Shown: positions 43,034-51,251 of the stretch, piece after piece | Layout of the letters: each line of letters begins with the position of its first letter | Position numbering within the stretch: position 1 is the stretch's first letter | Origin: Rhodobacteraceae bacterium (ex Bugula neritina AB1) | GTDB lineage: Bacteria; Pseudomonadota; Alphaproteobacteria; Rhodobacterales; Rhodobacteraceae | Reading direction: 5' to 3' | Assembly: GCA_001730095.1 (NCBI GenBank) | Contig: MDLF01000086.1 | Span: 1 to 64,000, forward strand | DNA: 64,000 nucleotides | Notes under the pieces: generated by a model | What the model was told of the DNA's origin: nothing | What the model saw: only the letters and a program-made list of their open reading frames with translations | Database searches by the model: none | Position numbers and translations under genes: made by a program

Positions 43034-43947
43034 GCATTCCATTCATCGGCTTTGACGAGGGCGAGGCGCTGCTCGACTGGATCAGCTTCACAGAGGCACT
43101 GGCCGCCAGCCATGATCTGCCCAGGGCAGAGATGAGCGATACGTTCCTTTACCGTGATCCCGACACGCTGCTGAGCCGCTCCGCCTGGATCGACGGCCTG
43201 GGGCTGGCAGTGAAAACCGCCAATGTCTTCCCGCGCAACCCCGATGCCGGCAAACCGATGATCAACGGCTCCGTCTGCCTCTACTCCGACACCGACGGCA
43301 CGCTCGAAGCTCTTGTGGATTTCCATCTGGTAACCAAGTGGAAGACCGCCGGCGACAGTCTTCTGGGCGCGCTGCGGCTGGCTGACCCCGATGCGAAAGA
43401 GGTGCTGATTGTCGGCGCCGGCACCGTTGGCGGCTCTTTGATCGAGGCTTTCTCTGCCGGGTTTCCACAAGCGCAGATCCGGGTCTGGAACCGCACCGCA
43501 TCCAAGGCGCAGGACCTCTGCGCCCGATACAGCGGCACCAAACATGCCCCCGAACTGGAACCGGCGGTGCGCAACGCCAATATCATCGTCACCTGCACCA
43601 TGTCGTCCGAGCCGGTGATCCAGGGCGCATGGCTGCGCCCCGGCCAGCATCTCAACCTGATCGGTGCCTACCGCCCCGACATGCGCGAAGCTGACGACGC
43701 AGCACTGCAGCGCGCACAGATCTACTGCGACAGTTTTGGCACGACACTGGATCACATTGGCGAGTTCAAGATCCCCCTGGCAAGCGGCACCATCCAGCGC
43801 AGCGATGTGCTGGCGGACTATTACAGCATCGCTGATTTTCCGGCCTTCGAGCCTGGGCGCATCACCCTGTTCAAGAACGGCGGCGGCGGCCATCTGGATC
43901 TGATGACCAGCCACCACATCCTGCAAAAGTGGAAGGCCCAAGCATGA
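43030..43947 (+). CDS. Ornithine cyclodeaminase/mu-crystallin family protein
   Basis: This 305-residue enzyme of the OCD family has an N-terminal dimerisation/substrate domain (KTANVFPRNPDAGKPMINGSVCLY) and an NAD(P)-binding Rossmann domain starting EVLIVGAGTVGGSLIEAF near residue 120 with RVWNRTASKA after it. Members are ornithine or lysine cyclodeaminases, alanine dehydrogenases or imine reductases; which one applies cannot be decided. It starts within the HAD remnant's stop and ends overlapping the hydrolase gene by four bases. Confidence 0.85.
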   Translation: MSIPFIGFDEGEALLDWISFTEALAASHDLPRAEMSDTFLYRDPDTLLSRSAWIDGLGLAVKTANVFPRNPDAGKPMINGSVCLYSDTDGTLEALVDFHLVTKWKTAGDSLLGALRLADPDAKEVLIVGAGTVGGSLIEAFSAGFPQAQIRVWNRTASKAQDLCARYSGTKHAPELEPAVRNANIIVTCTMSSEPVIQGAWLRPGQHLNLIGAYRPDMREADDAALQRAQIYCDSFGTTLDHIGEFKIPLASGTIQRSDVLADYYSIADFPAFEPGRITLFKNGGGGHLDLMTSHHILQKWKAQA

Positions 43948-44870
43948 TCTGGCTTCTTCTGATAGTCCTGACGGTCGCCCTGGCCCCCTTCCTGCGCGAA
44001 ACCAGGCGCAAAGTGATGAACACCGCCGCCCGCAAAGATGCGCCGGGCAGCTTTGCCAGCCTCTCCGGCGGCCTCACGCATTACCGCTGGACAGGCCCCC
44101 TCCGCGGCCCTGTCGCGGTCTGCGTGCACGGCCTGACCACCCCCTCCTTCGTCTGGAATGGCATCGCTGCGGGGCTGGGCGCCATGGGCTACCGGGTGCT
44201 GACCTACGATCTCTACGGACGCGGCTATTCCGACCGCCCCAAAGGGCTGCAGGACCGCGCCTTCTTCCTCTCCCAGCTAGAAGAGCTTCTGGAGGATCAG
44301 CAGGCGGGCAGCGACATCACCCTGATCGGTTATTCCATGGGCGGCGCCATCGCCACCGCCTTTGCAGCGGCCCATCCAACCCGTCTGCGCGAACTGATCC
44401 TGCTGGCGCCAGCCGGTTTTGGCCGCAGCCCGGACCGCGTGACGCAGATCATCCGCCATGTTCCCCTGATTGGCAGCTGGCTGATGCACGCGATTTACCC
44501 CACCCTGCACATGCGCGGCACAGAAGCCGAGCGCAGCCTGCCTTCCTCTGTGCCGGGCATCACTGACTTGCAGCAGAAGGAACTGGGCTTCAGGGGGTTC
44601 ATCCCCGCGGTGCTTGCCTCCCTGCGCGGCATCCTGAACGAGGATTTCACCGAAGAGCTGCGCAGCCTGCACAAAAAGGGCGTGCCGGCACTGGCAATCT
44701 GGGGCCAGGATGACGCGGTCATCCCGCCAAACTCCGCGGGCCGCCTGGCGGAGCGCGCCCGCTCCCTCCGGCAAGAAGAAATCCCCGGCGCCGGCCACGG
44801 CCTGCCCTATACCCACACCTCCGGGGTGCTGGACATCATCGCAGAAAACCACCGCCGCGGGCTGGTATAG
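43944..44870 (+). CDS. Alpha/beta hydrolase with N-terminal membrane anchor
   Basis: This 308-residue protein begins with a hydrophobic helix (MIWLLLIVLTVALAPFL) that probably anchors it to the membrane. The catalytic domain has the HG oxyanion motif VCVHGLTTPS near 65, the nucleophile elbow LIGYSMGGAIA near 132, Asp in IWGQDDAVIP near 255 and the final His in GAGHGLPY near 288. Substrate unknown. The start overlaps the OCD stop (ATGA). Confidence 0.85.
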   Translation: MIWLLLIVLTVALAPFLRETRRKVMNTAARKDAPGSFASLSGGLTHYRWTGPLRGPVAVCVHGLTTPSFVWNGIAAGLGAMGYRVLTYDLYGRGYSDRPKGLQDRAFFLSQLEELLEDQQAGSDITLIGYSMGGAIATAFAAAHPTRLRELILLAPAGFGRSPDRVTQIIRHVPLIGSWLMHAIYPTLHMRGTEAERSLPSSVPGITDLQQKELGFRGFIPAVLASLRGILNEDFTEELRSLHKKGVPALAIWGQDDAVIPPNSAGRLAERARSLRQEEIPGAGHGLPYTHTSGVLDIIAENHRRGLV

Positions 44871-44878
44871 CCCTGCCC

Positions 44879-44907
44879 CTCTTCATCTTTCCAACAATAC
44901 TCCGGGG
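44879..44907 (-). repeat. Short intergenic motif, copy A
   Basis: Read on the minus strand it is CCCCGGAGTATT followed by GTTGGAAAGATGAAGAG. Related copies lie at 51133 (plus) and 63846 (minus). It is between the hydrolase 3' end and the convergent MFS gene. Confidence 0.5.
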
Positions 44908-44957
44908 TCCGGGGCAGCGCCCCGGTCCTGCGGCCCGCGCCGGACAATACGACGGTG

Positions 44958-46199
44958 TTACGCCGCCGCGGCCTGCCCCAGCGGGCGTTCTTTCACCGGC
45001 AGATGCACAATCGCACTGAACGCCCCGACTGCAACGCCGATCCACCAGACAAAGGTGTAATCTCCATAGGCGTCATACATCCGCCCGCCCAGCCAAACCC
45101 CCAGGAAACTGCCCAGCTGATGGCTGAAGAAGACAATGCCATAAAGCGTGCCCATGTAGCGCAGCCCATAGATATGCGCGACCAGACCCGAGGTCAGCGG
45201 CACGGTGGCCAGCCACAGCGACCCCATCGCAACCGAGAAGATGATGACGCTCATAGGCGTGATCGGGAACAGGATGAATGCCGCCGCCGCAATCGTGCGC
45301 CCGGTATAGATCGCCGCCAGCAGGTATTTCTTGGAATAGCGCTTGCCCAGATAGCCCGCCAGCAGCGTACCGCCCACATTGGCCGCGCCAATCAGCGAAA
45401 TCGCAACCGCCCCCAGCGCCGAGGTTGAGGTGATCCCCATCGAATGCAGCATCCCGCCCGGCAGGATCGGTCCGCACATCTCGGTGACAAAGGCCGGGAA
45501 ATGCGCAGTCACAAAAGCCAGCTGATAACCGCAGCTGAAAAAGCCCAGAAAGATCAGAGTATAAGACGGATCCTTGAACGCCTTGATCAGGATCGCGCCC
45601 ATGCTCTCCTCCAGCTCGGCCTTGCTGGCAGTCTCGGGTACCCGCATCAGCGGCAGCAGCGCAATCAGCGCCAGCACCACGCCCGCAAACACCAGAAAAA
45701 TCGTCTGCCAGGGCAAAAAGCCCAGCATCCATTCCGCCGTCGGCGCGCCAAAGATCTGCCCCGCAGACCCGGCCGCAGTGACAATCGCCAGCGACATGGA
45801 CCGGTTCTCGTCGGAACTGGCCCGCCCCACAACTGCCAGCACCACGCCAAACCCGGTGCCGGCAATGCCGAACCCCACCAGCCATTCATAGGCCTGCATT
45901 TCAAACGGGGTGGTCGAGGCGGCGCTCAGCACCAGCCCGGCCGCATAGACAATGGCGCCCATGATGATCGCCTTGCGGTCACCGATCTTCTCGGCAATGG
46001 CACCGAAAATAGGCTGCCCGATGCCCCAGGCCAGGTTCTGAATGGCAATCGCCAAGGAGAATTCCGAGCGCAGCCAGCCGAACTCTTCCGCAATCGGGAT
46101 CTGAAAGACACCAAAGGACGCTCGCACCGCAAAGCTCACCATGATGATGATACAGCCGACGATCAGAACGGGGGTAAACAGCGGCGCGGAACGGTCCAT
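44958..46199 (-). CDS. MFS transporter (oxalate/formate or monocarboxylate type)
   Basis: This 413-residue membrane protein has twelve helices. The helix 2-3 loop contains FGAIAEKIGDRKAIIMG, a variant of the MFS signature, and the centre has an acidic/polar loop (PETASKAELEESMG). The overall pattern fits the OFA/monocarboxylate branch, where substrates are small organic acids. It stands alone between convergent and divergent neighbours. Confidence 0.82.
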   Translation of the reverse strand: MDRSAPLFTPVLIVGCIIIMVSFAVRASFGVFQIPIAEEFGWLRSEFSLAIAIQNLAWGIGQPIFGAIAEKIGDRKAIIMGAIVYAAGLVLSAASTTPFEMQAYEWLVGFGIAGTGFGVVLAVVGRASSDENRSMSLAIVTAAGSAGQIFGAPTAEWMLGFLPWQTIFLVFAGVVLALIALLPLMRVPETASKAELEESMGAILIKAFKDPSYTLIFLGFFSCGYQLAFVTAHFPAFVTEMCGPILPGGMLHSMGITSTSALGAVAISLIGAANVGGTLLAGYLGKRYSKKYLLAAIYTGRTIAAAAFILFPITPMSVIIFSVAMGSLWLATVPLTSGLVAHIYGLRYMGTLYGIVFFSHQLGSFLGVWLGGRMYDAYGDYTFVWWIGVAVGAFSAIVHLPVKERPLGQAAAA

Positions 46200-46404
46200 G
46201 GCTCTCTCCTGACAAGCCGCCGAACCTTCTGGAATTTTACAGATGCTGTCAAATCAGGAATTCTGGTTGCATGGCTAAAAAATTTTGATGCCACCGGAAA
46301 TGGCGCAGGGCTGCCGCCTGCCCCAGCCCCGCCCCCGGTTCCCTTGCGGCTTCTGGCAAAGCCAATATAAAGGTCGGCGAAGATCAAGCGAGGCAGGCTG
46401 GCAA

Positions 46405-47550
46405 ATGGGCACGGCGAAAATTCCGTTCAACAAACCCTCGATGATCGGCGGGGAACTGGCACATATCCAGGAGGCGTTGGAGTTCGGGCAGCTGTCCGGA
46501 GACGGCCGGTTTACGCATCTGTGCAACGCCCAGATCGCGGAAAAGACCGGCGCCGATGCGGCACTACTGACCCATTCCTGCACTGCGGCGTTGGAAATGG
46601 CTGCGCTTTTGTGCGACCTGCAGCCGGGCGACGAAGTGATCATGCCTTCGTTCACCTTTGTCTCCACTGCCAATGCCGTCGCCCTGCGCGGCGCAGTGCC
46701 GGTGTTCGTGGACATCGACCCGGAAACGCTCAACATCGATCCAGAGAAAGCAGCAGCAGCCATCAGCCCCCGCACCCGCGCCATTTTTGCAGTACACTAT
46801 GCGGGCTTCCCCGCCGACATGGACCGCCTGACAGAAATCGCCCGCGCCCATGATCTGCTGCTGGTGGAGGATGCGGCGCAGGCCTTCGGATCCACCTACA
46901 AGGGCCGCCCGGCGGGATCGCTGGGGGATATGGGCGCTTTCAGCTTTCACGAGACAAAGAACATCATCAGCGGCGAAGGCGGTGCATTGACCCTGACCCG
47001 CCCCGATCTGGTGGAGCGGGCCGAGATCATCCGCGAGAAAGGCACCAACCGCTCCCGCTTCCTGCGTGGGCAGGTGGACAAATACACCTGGGTCGATATC
47101 GGCTCTTCCTTCCTGCCCGGCGAGCTCATTGCCGCCTTCCTCTATGGCCAACTTGAGCAATCCGAGGCGATCCTGGAAACGCGCCTTGCCCTGTACGACC
47201 GCTATTGCGCGGCCTTTGCAGACCTGCAGGCCGCAGGCCGCGTCACCCTGCCCAAGGCACCGCCAGACACCACCGGTAACGGGCATATGTTCTATCTGCT
47301 GATGCGCGATCTGGAAGACCGCGATGCCTTCATCGCCGCCATGCGCGAAGCAGACATCATCGCCCCCTTCCACTATGTGCCGCTGCATTCGGCACCCGCA
47401 GGCCTGCGCTATGGCCGCAGTGCCGGCGATCTGCCCGTGACCAATGACATCTCTGCGCGGCTGGTCCGCCTGCCGATGTATTTCGCGCTTGGCAGCAGCA
47501 TCGAAACCGTGATTGCGACGGCCCGCAGCTGGCTGCAGCAGACCCCCTGA
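46405..47550 (+). CDS. wecE: dTDP-4-amino-4,6-dideoxygalactose transaminase (WecE/RffA-like)
   Basis: This 381-residue PLP-dependent DegT/DnrJ/EryC1 aminotransferase is very close in pattern to WecE: KIPFNKPSMIGGEL at the start, HSCTAALEMAALLCDLQPGDEVIMPSFTF near 60, VEDAAQAFGS near 155 and the PLP-lysine segment FSFHETKNIISGEGGAL near 180, then REKGTNRSRFLRGQVDKYTW. It would transaminate dTDP-4-keto-6-deoxyglucose for a surface polysaccharide. The ATG at 46405 with GAGGCAGG upstream matches the family N-terminus. Two sugar-modification genes follow. Confidence 0.9.
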   Translation: MGTAKIPFNKPSMIGGELAHIQEALEFGQLSGDGRFTHLCNAQIAEKTGADAALLTHSCTAALEMAALLCDLQPGDEVIMPSFTFVSTANAVALRGAVPVFVDIDPETLNIDPEKAAAAISPRTRAIFAVHYAGFPADMDRLTEIARAHDLLLVEDAAQAFGSTYKGRPAGSLGDMGAFSFHETKNIISGEGGALTLTRPDLVERAEIIREKGTNRSRFLRGQVDKYTWVDIGSSFLPGELIAAFLYGQLEQSEAILETRLALYDRYCAAFADLQAAGRVTLPKAPPDTTGNGHMFYLLMRDLEDRDAFIAAMREADIIAPFHYVPLHSAPAGLRYGRSAGDLPVTNDISARLVRLPMYFALGSSIETVIATARSWLQQTP

Positions 47551-48113
47551 TGGCCTATTACACACAGGACGCTCTGGACGGCATGGGCTTTGCCTCGCTC
47601 GGCCGCAACGTCCGGATCAGCGACAAGGCGTCGCTCTACGAGGTGCATAAAATGCACATCGGCGACAATTCCCGGATCGATGATTTCTGCGTGGTCTCCG
47701 GCAGGATCAGCCTTGGGCGCAATGTCTATATCGGCCCCTTCTGCCTGCTGGCCGGCGGTGAGCCCGGCATTGCAATGGAAGACTTTGCGACCCTGGCTTA
47801 CCGTGTGTCAGTCTTTTCCCAGTCCGACGACTACAGTGGCGCCACCATGACCAACCCCACGGTTCCCGCCGCCTACAAGACGGAAATCAAGGTTCCCGTG
47901 CACATAGGCCGCCATTGTATTGTCGGCGCCGGCTCCCTGATTTCTCCCGGTGTGACACTGGCAGAAGGCTGCTCGGTCGGATCCGCCTCTTTGGTGTTGA
48001 AATCAACCAGCCCTTGGACCGTCTACGCAGGCAGCCCGGCGCGCCGGCTGAAAGACCGCAAACGCGATCTGCTGGAGCTGGAAAAGCAGTATCTCGCCGC
48101 TGAAGCGGACTAA
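47550..48113 (+). CDS. Hexapeptide-repeat acyltransferase
   Basis: This 187-residue left-handed beta-helix acetyltransferase shows hexapeptide turns (IGDNSRIDDFCVVSGRISLGRNVYIGPFC, IGRHCIVGAGSLISPGVTL), as in galactoside or aminosugar acetyltransferases. The ATG shares one base with the wecE stop (TGATG), so it is translationally coupled. It may N- or O-acetylate the amino sugar produced by WecE (inference). Confidence 0.85.
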   Translation: MAYYTQDALDGMGFASLGRNVRISDKASLYEVHKMHIGDNSRIDDFCVVSGRISLGRNVYIGPFCLLAGGEPGIAMEDFATLAYRVSVFSQSDDYSGATMTNPTVPAAYKTEIKVPVHIGRHCIVGAGSLISPGVTLAEGCSVGSASLVLKSTSPWTVYAGSPARRLKDRKRDLLELEKQYLAAEAD

Positions 48114-48147
48114 GCCGCCGCACGCGATATCATTGACAGGAAAACAG

Positions 48148-49047
48148 ATGACAGAGCGGCCGAACTACATTGTGTACGCCCCCGCCTTTGACCCCGACAG
48201 CGGCGGCAGCATTTTCCTGCATGAGCTGGTCAACACGCTGAATGACCTGGGGGAACAGGCCTTCCTGTGGCCCTGGCGCCGCCTGCCCGCCGCCGGCCTG
48301 CGGGCAGAGCTTCTGTCGCGCCTGCGCCTGCCCGGCTCCCGCTGGGCGCGCGCTTATGGCACCAATCCCAGCCTCAACACCCCGGTGGCCCAGCCCGCAG
48401 ATTTCAAACCATCCAGCATCGTCGTTTACCCTGAAGTCACCCTGGGCAACCCGATGCAGGCGCGGAACGTGGCCCGCTGGCTGCTCTATAAACCCGGTGT
48501 CGAGAACCCGTATAAATTCACACAAGAAGAAATGTTCTTTCGCGCGGGCAGCATTTGCGACATCCCCGAAATCACCGGCGGCGCCACCGACCTGTTCATG
48601 TGGCGCCGCAACCCGGTCTACCGGAACGAAAACCGCCCGGACCGCAGCGGCGCCTGCTATATCGTGCGCAAGGGCGCGCATAAGGACCGCATCCCGGAAA
48701 CAGAAAACGCCATCCAGGTCGACGGTCTCTCGCATGAGGAGATCGCAGATATCTTCAACCGCTGCGACACTTTCTATTCCTACGACGAAGCGACATTCTA
48801 TTCCCAGTACGCGGCCATCTGCGGCTGCCAAAGCGTGGTGATCCCGGGAATTTACACCAGCCGCGCGGAATGGAACCAAAACCACGCACTGGGCCGCTAT
48901 GGCATCGCCTATGGCACAAGCACAGCAGAACTGGAGCATGCAGAGGCAACCCGCCACATGGTTACAGGCCTATTGCAGGAACAGGAAGACCGGGGCCGGC
49001 GCTCAGTGGAGACCTTCGTGCAGCTGACCCAGGATCGCTTCGGCTAG
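48148..49047 (+). CDS. WavQ-like protein, possible glycosyltransferase
   Basis: This 299-residue cytosolic protein starts with a glycosyltransferase-like N-terminus (YIVYAPAFDPDSGGSIFLHELVNTLNDLGEQAFLWP). Its C-terminal part (YYSYDEATFYSQYAAICGCQSVVIPGIY in essence, near 215-240) resembles the sugar-nucleotide-binding half of GT-B enzymes. It is reminiscent of WavQ of Vibrio lipopolysaccharide core clusters, but I am not certain. It follows the acyltransferase in the same block. Confidence 0.6.
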   Translation: MTERPNYIVYAPAFDPDSGGSIFLHELVNTLNDLGEQAFLWPWRRLPAAGLRAELLSRLRLPGSRWARAYGTNPSLNTPVAQPADFKPSSIVVYPEVTLGNPMQARNVARWLLYKPGVENPYKFTQEEMFFRAGSICDIPEITGGATDLFMWRRNPVYRNENRPDRSGACYIVRKGAHKDRIPETENAIQVDGLSHEEIADIFNRCDTFYSYDEATFYSQYAAICGCQSVVIPGIYTSRAEWNQNHALGRYGIAYGTSTAELEHAEATRHMVTGLLQEQEDRGRRSVETFVQLTQDRFG

Positions 49048-49113
49048 ACCGCAGGGCTGCCGCCTCCATTCCCGCGCTTCCCATCCACTGCGCCCCGCGT
49101 TATCCCTGTTCTC

Positions 49114-50187
49114 ATGACCCATCTGACCACGCTTTACCGGCAGAAAATCGACGCGGGCGACCTCCAGCCTGATCCGGCCCAGGAGGCCGTCCTGCCCCAT
49201 TTCGACCGCATCGCCGAGGGGCTGATCGCACCGCCGGTCAAACGCGGCTTCTTCCGCCGCGCCGAGTATGAACCGGTGCAGGGGCTCTACCTCTGGGGCG
49301 GGGTCGGGCGCGGCAAGTCGATGTTGATGGATCTGTTTGTCGACAGTCTGGAAGATATCCCTGCGCGCCGGGTGCATTTTCATGCCTTCATGCAGGAAAT
49401 CCACAGCCAGATGCATGAGGCGCGCCAGCAGGGCGTCGAGGATGCGCTGGCGCCAGTGGCCAAATCGGTGGCGGAGTCGGTGCGCCTGCTGGCGTTCGAC
49501 GAGATGCAGATCACCGACATCACCGACGCGATGATTGTCGGGCGCCTGTTCCAAGCGCTGTTCGAGGCAGGCGTCTGCGTCATTACCACATCCAACCGAG
49601 TGCCGGATGATCTGTATAAAAATGGGCTGAACCGGCAGCTGTTCCTGCCGTTCATCGACCTCATCAAGGCGCAGATGGACGTGCATGAGATGGTCAGCCC
49701 GATCGATTACCGCCAGCACCGGCTCACTGGTGCGCAGGTCTATTTTGCGCCCGTCGATGCAGCGGCACGGGCGCAGATCCGTGCCATCTGGACGGATCTT
49801 TCGGGTGGCCCGGCACAGCCGCTGACGCTGGAGGTGAAGGGCCGCGAAGTCACCCTGCCCGCCTTCCGCAACGGCGTCGCGCGTGCCAGCTTTTATGACC
49901 TGTGCGGCAAGATGCTGGGGCCGGGCGACTATCTGGCCATTGCCGAAGAGGTAAAGGTTCTGGTGCTCGAGGACATCCCACGCCTTTCGCGCAATAATTT
50001 CAACGAGGCCAAGCGTTTCGTGACCCTGATCGACGCGCTGTACGAGGCCCGCGTGCGGCTGATCTGCTCGGCCGCGGCGCAGCCCGAGATGCTTTATGTC
50101 GAGGGCGAGGGCACTTTTGAATTCGAACGCACCGCCTCGCGGCTGCGCGAAATGCAAGACAGGGATTGGGGCCTCTCCGAGCCATGA
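49114..50187 (+). CDS. zapE: Cell division protein ZapE (AFG1-family ATPase)
   Basis: This 357-residue ATPase has Walker A GGVGRGKSMLMD near residue 63, Walker B LLAFDEMQITDI near 127 and the arginine-bearing TTSNRVPDDLY near 157, the set of the AFG1/ZapE family. ZapE interacts with FtsZ at the division ring and shows ATP-dependent effects on Z-ring stability. Length is normal. Its stop overlaps the next gene's ATG. Confidence 0.92.
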   Translation: MTHLTTLYRQKIDAGDLQPDPAQEAVLPHFDRIAEGLIAPPVKRGFFRRAEYEPVQGLYLWGGVGRGKSMLMDLFVDSLEDIPARRVHFHAFMQEIHSQMHEARQQGVEDALAPVAKSVAESVRLLAFDEMQITDITDAMIVGRLFQALFEAGVCVITTSNRVPDDLYKNGLNRQLFLPFIDLIKAQMDVHEMVSPIDYRQHRLTGAQVYFAPVDAAARAQIRAIWTDLSGGPAQPLTLEVKGREVTLPAFRNGVARASFYDLCGKMLGPGDYLAIAEEVKVLVLEDIPRLSRNNFNEAKRFVTLIDALYEARVRLICSAAAQPEMLYVEGEGTFEFERTASRLREMQDRDWGLSEP

Positions 50188-51089
50188 TTGTCCGCGAAAC
50201 CCCCAGCCGCTGGGAGCTGTTCCTGATCCTCAACGGATCGGTTGTGCCCCGCATCCTGCCCAACATCATCGGCACCGCGCTTTGGGCGCTGCTGCTGTTG
50301 CTGCTTGACCGCTATGTCTTTGCGATGCCGCATATGTCCATCGGCGCCATTGGGGTTTTCGGCCTGTCGCTGTCGCTGTTCCTCAGCTTCCGCAACAACG
50401 CCGCCTACGAACGCTGGTGGGAGGCGCGCAAGATCTGGGGGCGGATGGTGTCGGATGTGCGCAGCCTGGCACAGGAGCTTCGAATCTTTGCAGGTCAGGG
50501 CCCGGATGAAGAATATATTCTGCGCCGCATTCTGGCCTTTCACCATCTGCACCGCGCCCAGCTGCGCGGTGATGACGTGGCCGATGTGGTTCGCCATTGG
50601 GTAGGGGAGGACGCAGCGGAAGATTTCCAGACGAACGCAAATGCGCCCAACGCCGCCCTGCGCGATATCGCAACCCGGCTGCGCGAGATGGCCGAGGCCG
50701 GGCGTATCGACGGTTTCGGCCAACGTGCTCTGGCGGAACGGCTGGCGGCTTTCCCCGCGGCCCAGGCCGGCAATGAGCGGCTGCTGACCACGCCGCTGCC
50801 TTTTGTCTACTCATTGCTGGTGTGGCGCACGACCTATCTCTATTGTCTGCTGCTGCCTTTTGCGCTGCTGGACACGGCTGGCTGGTTCGAACCGCTGGTG
50901 GCAGCGGTGGCGGCCTATGTGTTCTTTGGCCTCGCGCAGGTAACCCATGAACTGGAGCACCCGTTCCGCAAACAGGCCAATTCAGTGCCGCTCAGCGCGC
51001 TGTGCCGGGTGATGGAAATCTCGGTCTGCAATGCACTTGGCCGTGACGTCCCGCCCCGGCTGGAACCGGTGAACTACGTCCTCGACTAA
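50184..51089 (+). CDS. Bestrophin-family chloride channel (UPF0187)
   Basis: This 301-residue membrane protein begins MIVRETPSRWELFLILNGSVVPRILP and shows the bestrophin landmarks: two N-terminal transmembrane helices with FRNNAAYERWWEARKIWG near 70, two later helices (VYSLLVWRTTYLYCLLLPFALLD) and EHPFRKQANSVPL near 265. Bacterial relatives form pentameric anion channels. The start overlaps the zapE stop (ATGA). Confidence 0.88.
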   Translation: MIVRETPSRWELFLILNGSVVPRILPNIIGTALWALLLLLLDRYVFAMPHMSIGAIGVFGLSLSLFLSFRNNAAYERWWEARKIWGRMVSDVRSLAQELRIFAGQGPDEEYILRRILAFHHLHRAQLRGDDVADVVRHWVGEDAAEDFQTNANAPNAALRDIATRLREMAEAGRIDGFGQRALAERLAAFPAAQAGNERLLTTPLPFVYSLLVWRTTYLYCLLLPFALLDTAGWFEPLVAAVAAYVFFGLAQVTHELEHPFRKQANSVPLSALCRVMEISVCNALGRDVPPRLEPVNYVLD

Positions 51090-51104
51090 CGACAGACAGC
51101 TAAA

Positions 51105-51238
51105 GGGGGCTCTGCCCCCGGCCTGACGGCCTCCCCCGGGGTATTTTCAGCCAGAAAGAAGCACAGGCCGCGCCGCGCCAGCGGCGCCCGGCCCAACGGG
51201 ATGAGATCGCCAGATCGAAGCCGGGCGGGAGAGCCCCC
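51105..51238 (+). repeat. Dispersed structured repeat, copy 4
   Basis: The left end GGGGGCTCTGCCC (51105-51117) is inverted against the right end GGGCGGGAGAGCCCCC (51223-51238). The interior holds a GC hairpin around 51166-51193, the GCCCAACGGG block and a small GATC/GATC hairpin before the right end, as in copies 1-3. It lies between the convergent bestrophin and folC genes, and contains the short motif at 51133. Confidence 0.55.
51133..51162 (+). repeat. Short intergenic motif, copy B
   Basis: CCCCCGGGGTATTTTC followed by AGCCAGAAAGAAGC lies in the plus orientation within structured repeat copy 4. Same family as 44879 and 63846. Confidence 0.5.
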
Positions 51239-51251
51239 GCCGCAGAAAAAG

